Below, in pieces: positions 12,975 through 18,101 of a stretch of DNA of 18,101 nt (positions within the stretch are counted from its first letter, which is position 1; every line of letters starts with the position of its first letter). The stretch is from NCBI GenBank assembly GCA_024275775.1, contig JAJRYM010000131.1:1-18101 (forward strand), given 5' to 3'. The notes under the pieces are model-generated. The model had not been told where the DNA came from. It saw nothing but the letters and a program-made list of their open reading frames with translations, and ran no database searches. The stretch is from Nitrospirota bacterium (GTDB taxonomy: Bacteria > Nitrospinota_A > UBA7883 > JACRGQ01). Made by a program: the position numbers and the translations under genes.

Positions 12975-14819
12975 TCAGCCCTCGGTGAGAGTTTTTAAAA
13001 TATCCTCATGCCTGCTCCTTGTAGCGCCGTCGAAGCGGATACCAAGGTTGTAATATACGGAGCCGATTTTATCTTCGATTCTTTTTGCGTAGGTTACCTC
13101 GCCTCTGAAGGTAAGTTCCTCGCCGGACAGCCCCATAGGTATCTCCAGAATCAGCCATTTACCCTCGGCAAACATTTCCGGGGTGGCCAGAAGAAGTCCC
13201 CCGATGCTCATATTCATAACCGTTCCAACGGAAACTTTCGAACTGTCTTTTTCTTCCGTAACTTTTGAAACAAAGGCCACTTTATACCTGACGTTTGTGC
13301 GCGCGGAATCCCCCTCCATTACAGGAGGTTTTACAGCCAGAATCTCGTAGGGGCGTATGACCTCGGTTTTCCCCTTAACCTGTATGGATTCCAGGGGGCG
13401 CGCCTTGACGTTTCCCTTCACTTTCTCATAGGTGTAATGGCTGATCATGGTGGTCATCGGCTTGGCGTTTGATTCCATCCTTGAGGCGAGGTTTACAACA
13501 TCTCCTATTACGGTGTAATCCATCCTGTCGGGGGAGCCGATGTTGCCGGCGACCACCCATCCTGTATTAATTCCGACCCTCTGCCGGAAAATGGGAAGCC
13601 CTTCAGCCTCCCACTTGGCCCTCAGCCGCACGAGCGACTGCTGCATTTCAATCGCCGCGACCACCGCGTTCAGGTGAGCTTCGGGCGATGGAATCGGCGC
13701 GCCGAATATGGCCATTATCGAATCTCCGATAAATTTATCGAGAGTGCCGTTGTTCCTGAACATGATTTCCGTCATCACGGAAAAGTATTCGTTCAGGAGG
13801 CGAACGATTGTTTCCGGTTTTTCTTTTTCCGTCATGGCGGTAAAACCGCAGATATCGGAAAACAGGATGGAGCATTCCACCTCTTCCCCTCCGAGAGTAA
13901 GGTCCCGTCCTCCCTGAACAATATCGTCAACGATGGTGGGGGAAAGGTAACGCTGGAAATTGGATCTGAGCCGGGCTTCCTTTTCAATGTTCTGGTACAG
14001 CCTGGCTTTTTCTATCGAGGACGCGCTTTGCGACGCCAGAGACGAAAGAAATTTTATGTCCGGCGAAGTGAAATGCCCTTCCGTTTTATCGCCCACGTTC
14101 AAAACGCCTATCGCCTCCTCCTTTATCTTCAGAGGGACTGAAAGAAATGTTCCGGAAGCGAATGTTTCAAAATCCATTTCTTCGTACAGTTGCGGGTCCA
14201 TTTCTTCGCCGTTATGCACATCCTCTATAAGCAGAGGCTGTATATCCACCACCACTTTTTCCCAAAGGCTTCCTTTTACCGGCACGTCCGCATCATCCAT
14301 AGTTCCGGCTCTGCTCCCGTTGCGGCCGCACAGTTTCATGGTTTCCTTATCGTCGCTCAACAGCATGATGGATGAAATTGCAGACTTGGGTACCTCAAGA
14401 GCCCGTTCGAGCGTAATCGGTATTAGCTGCTCCAGCGTGAGGGCGTCGGCAAAAAGATTGTTGTTTTCCAGTACCTGATTTAATTCTTCGTAATTATTAG
14501 CGATTTCCATGGAAAGGTTTTCCATTTCCATCTCCATTGAGAGACGCTCTTCAAGAGCCGTTTTGAGTGTAGCGGCGGCCTGCTCAACTTTTTCCTTTGA
14601 ACATTTTTCGGAAAAGCAGATTAGCGTGCCGGCCGGGAGGCCGTTGGCTTCAAGAGCTGTCTGAACCATGTTCGGGGCATTTTCCGGAACAGGCTCCCCA
14701 ATCGGCTCAGCGCCGTTTTCACATGGCTGAACAGCGAAAAGAACCTCAGACACGCGGGAATGAGCTTCGCAAATCTTTTTTAGATCATCTTCAAAAATGT
14801 ATTCAGTTATATCGCTCAT
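12975..14819 (-). CDS. GAF - class III adenylate/guanylate cyclase - PilZ fusion protein
   Basis: 614 residues, with no membrane segment or signal. The layout is an unassigned N-terminal region (1-90), a coil (90-120), a GAF sensor domain (about 122-275), a short linker and a class III cyclase catalytic domain (about 314-495). A PilZ domain ends the chain (about 505-610). Catalytic residues are present: metal ligands Asp322 (FSDICGF) and Asp366 (FIGD), purine-selecting Lys362 and Thr436, and transition-state Asn443 and Arg447. The Lys/Thr pair is the class IIIb signature of adenylate cyclases. The PilZ domain has the c-di-GMP signature RTNVR (507-511) and NMSIGG (536-541), so it should bind c-di-GMP. 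Last gene of the signalling operon; its ATG overlaps the upstream kinase stop as ATGA. It may make cAMP under GAF and c-di-GMP control; cGMP cannot be excluded. Confidence 0.93.
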   Translation of the reverse strand: MSDITEYIFEDDLKKICEAHSRVSEVLFAVQPCENGAEPIGEPVPENAPNMVQTALEANGLPAGTLICFSEKCSKEKVEQAAATLKTALEERLSMEMEMENLSMEIANNYEELNQVLENNNLFADALTLEQLIPITLERALEVPKSAISSIMLLSDDKETMKLCGRNGSRAGTMDDADVPVKGSLWEKVVVDIQPLLIEDVHNGEEMDPQLYEEMDFETFASGTFLSVPLKIKEEAIGVLNVGDKTEGHFTSPDIKFLSSLASQSASSIEKARLYQNIEKEARLRSNFQRYLSPTIVDDIVQGGRDLTLGGEEVECSILFSDICGFTAMTEKEKPETIVRLLNEYFSVMTEIMFRNNGTLDKFIGDSIMAIFGAPIPSPEAHLNAVVAAIEMQQSLVRLRAKWEAEGLPIFRQRVGINTGWVVAGNIGSPDRMDYTVIGDVVNLASRMESNAKPMTTMISHYTYEKVKGNVKARPLESIQVKGKTEVIRPYEILAVKPPVMEGDSARTNVRYKVAFVSKVTEEKDSSKVSVGTVMNMSIGGLLLATPEMFAEGKWLILEIPMGLSGEELTFRGEVTYAKRIEDKIGSVYYNLGIRFDGATRSRHEDILKTLTEG

Positions 14820-15565
14820 TTATCTTTTGGGGATGGGGCGCTGATAAATGAAATCTTTGTTATCCATTTGTCTTCGCTGGGGCGTTCACAGATAATTTTC
14901 CCGTTAAACTGTTTTACTATTTCGAAACAGATGGTAAGCCCTATGCCGAGGCCGGGCGGTTTGGCGGTAAGGTCTCCTTCATTTCCCTGAATAAATTTTT
15001 TGAAAACCTTTTCCATGTTTACCTTCACTTCGGGGGCGATGGCATTTTCCACCGAAAGTTCCACTCCATTTCCCACCGCGATAGCGGAAAGGCTTATCGG
15101 TTTTTTCGGGTCGCCGTGAACAAGCGCGTTTTCCAGAAGCTCTTCAACAAGCAGTTCGAGTTTATAGGGGTCGGCCATAACAGGTTTATCAGCGTTAAAA
15201 TCGGTTTTCAGGCGGTTGTCGAGAGCGTCTGATTCCAGAGTCGCAATGACATTATCAACGGCGTCTTTTATGGAAACAGCTCCGATTTCAAAATACGCCT
15301 TTCCCTTTTCCAAGTCTATGAGAAGGGACAGTTTTTCCACAAGCCGCAAAAGCCTTCTGCCGTCTGCTCGTATGTGGTCAAGCCCATCGCGGATATCTTC
15401 GCTCATGCTATCGTCATCGGAGCGCAGAAGGAAATCGGAAAAAGTTAAAACCGAATTGAGCGGCGTGCGGAATTCATGCGAAAAACTCATCAGCCACTGG
15501 TCGAGCTCTTTTGCGGTAAGGCCTTCGGCCTGGTTTGCTCGCTCTTGTTCGGTTTCAGGTTCCAT
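14816..15565 (-). CDS. Small soluble histidine kinase (HisKA-HATPase)
   Basis: 249 residues, cytosolic, with almost no input domain (first 20 residues only). The H-box is SFSHEFRTPLN with His30 as phosphorylation site. The ATPase domain shows the N-box ELLENALVHG (Asn146), an F-box-like KVFKKFIQGN and a G2 box GLGIGL (205-210). The G1 box, normally D-x-G-x-G, reads SVENAIAPEV (171-180), so the adenine-contacting Asp is not visible; ATP binding may be altered. It sits 14 bases after a stand-alone receiver gene and overlaps the cyclase gene by four bases. GGAA about seven bases before the ATG serves as ribosome-binding site. Likely partners are the receiver next door or the cyclase, but its own stimulus is unknown. 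It could instead act mainly as a phosphatase or scaffold. Confidence 0.85.
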   Translation of the reverse strand: MEPETEQERANQAEGLTAKELDQWLMSFSHEFRTPLNSVLTFSDFLLRSDDDSMSEDIRDGLDHIRADGRRLLRLVEKLSLLIDLEKGKAYFEIGAVSIKDAVDNVIATLESDALDNRLKTDFNADKPVMADPYKLELLVEELLENALVHGDPKKPISLSAIAVGNGVELSVENAIAPEVKVNMEKVFKKFIQGNEGDLTAKPPGLGIGLTICFEIVKQFNGKIICERPSEDKWITKISFISAPSPKDK

Positions 15566-15579
15566 AAAGCTTCCGGAAT

Positions 15580-15948
15580 TCAGCCCAGGATTTTCTTAAC
15601 CTTCTGGAACACCTGGCTTGGCACGAACGGTTTTGTAAGGAATTCATCGGCTCCGAGTTCAAGCCCTTTTTGCCTGTCCTGATCTCTTCCTTTGGCCGTG
15701 AGCATCACGATATAGATATCCTTCAGTTCCGGGTCTTCCTTAATTTCCTTGCAAACCTCAAAACCGTCCTTTTTGGGCATCATTATGTCCAGAAACATCA
15801 GAACAGGTTTTTCCTCCCGGGCTTTTTCCAGTGCTTCTTCTCCATTTGTCGCCATAACGATATGATGCCCGGTTTTCTTTAAAACAAACTGAAGCGATCT
15901 CAAAATAAACGCTTCATCGTCCACTATCAGAATTTTTTTCTTTTCCAT
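15580..15948 (-). CDS. Stand-alone CheY-like response regulator receiver
   Basis: 122 residues, a single receiver domain with no output domain. All conserved residues are visible: acidic pair Asp10-Asp11 in ILIVDDE, phospho-acceptor Asp54 in FLDIMMP, Thr84 in MLTAKG and Lys106 in LTKPF. The ATG is preceded by AGGAG at good spacing. It lies between the CheA-type kinase and the small histidine kinase, so it may take phosphate from either. The CheA in this cluster lacks its own P2/CheY-docking domain. With no flagellar gene in view, its target is more likely the cyclase branch or the pilus motors than a flagellar switch, which is inference. Confidence 0.93.
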   Translation of the reverse strand: MEKKKILIVDDEAFILRSLQFVLKKTGHHIVMATNGEEALEKAREEKPVLMFLDIMMPKKDGFEVCKEIKEDPELKDIYIVMLTAKGRDQDRQKGLELGADEFLTKPFVPSQVFQKVKKILG

Positions 15949-16084
15949 CTTTGCTCCTGCAGGATTTGTTTGTGAAATACAATTCCTTCCCGTAAATAAA
16001 TTATGGCAACAACTTTTTTATTCTACGCCATAAAATGGTTTTCTAACCAATAATCGAGTCAATTATCATGGTATTCATTTGCGC
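15949..16084 (-). other. 136-base AT-rich gap between the cheA-like gene and the receiver gene
   Basis: The rest of the cluster is nearly gapless, so this space probably holds regulatory signals. On the minus strand TGGTT-AGAA-AACCA (16049-16036) can form a 5-bp hairpin followed by TTTTA, a weak terminator or attenuator. A TTGACT hexamer lies upstream of it without a matching -10 at 16-18 bases. The receiver ribosome-binding site (AGGAG) is at the far end. An internal promoter for the receiver, kinase and cyclase genes is possible but unproven. Confidence 0.35.
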
Positions 16085-17815
16085 TTACCGAACCCCGCAG
16101 GCGCTCATTATGCTATGAATATTCAGCACCGGTGCTATCTGCCCAGAAGGGGAAAGCGCGGCGCCCGTCCAGAAATCGGCATTTAGAACATTTGAGGGGA
16201 GAGGTTTTACCACCACCTCTTTTTGGCCGGATATTTCATTCATCGCAACCGCGCCCCTTCGAGAACCGATACTGATTATGACTACCGGAATTTTTTTCTC
16301 TTCGGCGGGAGGGCGGCTTTTATCCGTCAACACCGCTTCAAGGAAACAGAGCGGCAGATTTTCGTTTGCCATAGATAGATGATAACGCCCGTTTTCCATT
16401 TTTATGCTGTTTTCATTTATCAGGATAACTTTTTCCATAAATACTGTGGGGAACGCAACGGTCACTCCGGTAACAGGTATAAACAGAACCGGTGTGGAAG
16501 CCATTGTAAGCGGAAGCGTGATAATGAATTTTGTTCCCTTGCCCGGTTCCGATTCAACATCAAAAGCGCCCTGGAGCGTTTCAACCGCCTTTTTAACAGC
16601 ATCCATTCCCACGCCGCGGCCCGAAACGTCTGTCGCTTCGTCGCGCGTTGAGAAATTCGGAGAGAAGATAAGCATCTGAGCCTGTTTTTCACTGAGCTTC
16701 TCCGCTTCTTCCTCGCTTATAATCCCTTTTTCCAGAGCTTTTCTTTTCACTATCCCGCCGTTTATGCCGGCGCCGTCGTCTTCCAGTACGAGGACGATTT
16801 TGCCTTGGTCGTTAAACGCCGAAAGACGAAGCGTGCCCTGAGGATTCTTTCCGTTTTTCTCGCGCTCTTCGGGAGATTCGATGCCGTGGTCGATGGAGTT
16901 CCTTATCATGTGGATTAAGGGCTCATTCATTTTCTCTATAATCTGGCGGTCGAGCAGGGTTTCGCCTCCGCTCTCGGAGTAATCGATTTTTTTGCCGAGT
17001 TTCCGGGTGAGATCCCGCACAAGCCTTGGAAACTGGCTGAACAGGTTAGACAGTGGCAGAAGGCGTATTGAGAGCACGGCGTTGCGCATTTCATCCACCT
17101 CCCTATCCATCAGGGAAACGGAGGAACCGATGCGGGAATAAAAATCCCTCAGCCAGTCCCTTGACACCGATTTTCTGGCGCTCACTCTGCCTAGAAGCCC
17201 AAGATGTTCCTTTATCATTATCTTTGCGGAGCTCAGCTCGCCTGCCAGCATCATCAGCTCGTCAACCTTGTTTATTCTTATACGGATTGACTCGGATATT
17301 TCTTTTGCAGGTTTTGGCGCCGGAGTCGAAGGAGCCGATACTGCCGGGGCAGGCTGGCCGCCTTCCGCGTCAAAATCGAATGTCTTCATCATGTTTATCG
17401 CAGGCTCGATATCCATAGTGAAATCCTGATTTTCCTTTTTCCCTTCCAGAAGAGCCGCAACGGTATCCATCACGGCCAGCGCCACATCGACGGCGTTGGG
17501 CGTAAGAGGTTTTTTATTTTCGTAGAATTCTTTCAGGAAATCTTCAAGCTTGTGGGTAACTTCGCTTATATCGGTAAAGCCGATCATGCCGGCGGAACCT
17601 TTCATGCCGTGTGCCCGCCGAAAGACGTCAAACAGAATTTCCAGGTCAGAAGGATTTTTTTCCAGAGCGACGAAGCCGTCCATAATAGCTTTTATGTTTT
17701 CTTCCGCGCCGTCGACGTATTCGTCCATGAGTTCGGACAGATCGAACTCCATATCCTCAAACTCTTCGCCGGGTTCCTCCTCTTGCGGTTCGTCGGCTTC
17801 CGGTTCGCTGTCCAT
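16085..17815 (-). CDS. CheA-type chemosensory histidine kinase without P2 domain
   Basis: 576 residues. An acidic N-terminus (1-25) leads into an HPt (P1) domain with phosphorylated His69 (FRRAHGMKGSAG). An Ala/Pro-rich linker (about 150-172) follows directly, without the P2 CheY-docking domain. The P3 dimerisation region (about 173-250), interrupted by a charged stretch, precedes the ATPase domain: N-box MIRNSIDHG (Asn306, His310), G1 EDDGAGI (346-351) and G2 GRGVGM (399-404). A CheW-like P5 domain (about 440-576) couples it to receptors. No C-terminal receiver is fused, unlike many pilus-type CheA/PilL kinases. The ATG is 13 bases downstream of the chemoreceptor gene. All kinase residues appear intact. 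I leave the symbol blank because the chemotaxis class cannot be set from this gene alone. Confidence 0.94.
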   Translation of the reverse strand: MDSEPEADEPQEEEPGEEFEDMEFDLSELMDEYVDGAEENIKAIMDGFVALEKNPSDLEILFDVFRRAHGMKGSAGMIGFTDISEVTHKLEDFLKEFYENKKPLTPNAVDVALAVMDTVAALLEGKKENQDFTMDIEPAINMMKTFDFDAEGGQPAPAVSAPSTPAPKPAKEISESIRIRINKVDELMMLAGELSSAKIMIKEHLGLLGRVSARKSVSRDWLRDFYSRIGSSVSLMDREVDEMRNAVLSIRLLPLSNLFSQFPRLVRDLTRKLGKKIDYSESGGETLLDRQIIEKMNEPLIHMIRNSIDHGIESPEEREKNGKNPQGTLRLSAFNDQGKIVLVLEDDGAGINGGIVKRKALEKGIISEEEAEKLSEKQAQMLIFSPNFSTRDEATDVSGRGVGMDAVKKAVETLQGAFDVESEPGKGTKFIITLPLTMASTPVLFIPVTGVTVAFPTVFMEKVILINENSIKMENGRYHLSMANENLPLCFLEAVLTDKSRPPAEEKKIPVVIISIGSRRGAVAMNEISGQKEVVVKPLPSNVLNADFWTGAALSPSGQIAPVLNIHSIMSACGVR

Positions 17816-17828
17816 CTTTCAGCCCTTT

Positions 17829-18101
17829 TTATGCTTCATCGGAAGGATTATCCGCGGGCGGAGGCTTATCCCCCGCGAGCCTGAATCGTGAAACCTCGGC
17901 CTGAAGACTTTCAAAGTTTTTCTGTATTCTTTCCGCCTCATGCGATGATTTTTCGGCGGCGCCGGCCAGCTCGCTGGATTTGCCTGAAACCACCTGCATA
18001 GCGGAAAGAACAGACCTGCTTTTTTCATGCTGGTCTTTTGCTATAACTGTAATCTGTTTGGCGGCGGCGGCAGTCTTGGCCGACGCTCCCAGAATTTCAA
18101 T
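17829..18101 (-). CDS. C-terminal end of a methyl-accepting chemoreceptor (5' part beyond window)
   Basis: Only the last 90 residues are inside the window, in the minus frame ending at TAA (17829-17831). The sequence is strongly helical with alternating Ala/Ser/Glu/Gln, and ends in the MCP-like tail SLQAEVSRFRL followed by a Pro/Asp-rich extension (DKPPPADNPSDEA). This is the descending arm of a receptor signalling hairpin. It has no NWETF-type CheR/CheB docking pentapeptide. It lies 13 bases upstream of the CheA-type gene, as expected for a receptor-kinase pair. Membrane or soluble type, ligand domain and the signalling tip are all outside the window. The call rests on tail pattern and context. 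Confidence 0.72.
   Translation of the reverse strand: MEILGASAKTAAAAKQITVIAKDQHEKSRSVLSAMQVVSGKSSELAGAAEKSSHEAERIQKNFESLQAEVSRFRLAGDKPPPADNPSDEA

Noticed and set aside
13674..14478. Plus-strand frames of 155 and 172 codons opposite the cyclase
   Set aside because: Antisense to an intact GAF-cyclase frame; no family pattern.
17819..18028. Minus-strand 69-codon frame just upstream of the CheA-type gene
   Set aside because: It is out of frame with the chemoreceptor tail, which ends in a typical SLQAEVSRFRL pattern and explains the region better.

Overview
This 18.1 kb window comes from a Gram-negative (diderm) bacterium. The evidence is an outer-membrane secretin gene, a type IV pilus alignment operon, glutamine synthetase adenylyltransferase (GlnE), DXP-type vitamin B6 synthesis (PdxA) and a chemosensory cluster. 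Base composition looks balanced by eye. The gene set fits a deltaproteobacterial or Nitrospinota-like lineage, but this is a weak inference and no 16S or other firm marker is present. There are no tRNA or rRNA genes, CRISPR arrays, insertion sequences or phage genes, and no gene-free stretch exceeds about 150 bases.

Left part (1-4070, minus strand): a tightly coupled type IV pilus inner-membrane and secretin operon in the order pilM-pilN (one fused gene), pilO, pilP, pilQ. The genes overlap by 4, 4 and 17 bases, and pilQ runs off the left edge. The PilM-PilN fusion has the layout of GspL of type II secretion, yet it keeps the PilN-type INLLP peptide. Its PilM half has lost the glycine-rich nucleotide-binding motifs. 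The pilQ product carries a lipobox. A TATAAT box lying inside a perfect inverted repeat precedes the operon.

Middle part (4203-12464): housekeeping and accessory metabolism. pdxA (minus) diverges from glnE (plus). glnE overlaps dprA, whose natural start is apparently not ATG, GTG or TTG. A zinc-type cation diffusion facilitator and a two-domain aldolase/short-chain dehydrogenase follow on the plus strand.

Right part (12507-18101, minus strand): a signalling cluster. In transcription order it holds the C-terminal end of a chemoreceptor, a CheA-type kinase without a P2 domain, a stand-alone CheY-like receiver, a small soluble histidine kinase, and a GAF-class III nucleotide cyclase-PilZ fusion. 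A separate A-type iron-sulfur carrier gene with a good Fur-box match lies downstream. The simplest reading is a chemosensory array that controls cyclic nucleotide synthesis, with the cyclase also reading c-di-GMP through its PilZ domain. This resembles in outline the Pil-Chp/CyaB logic of Pseudomonas and may act on the pilus system encoded at the other end of the window. That last link is inference.
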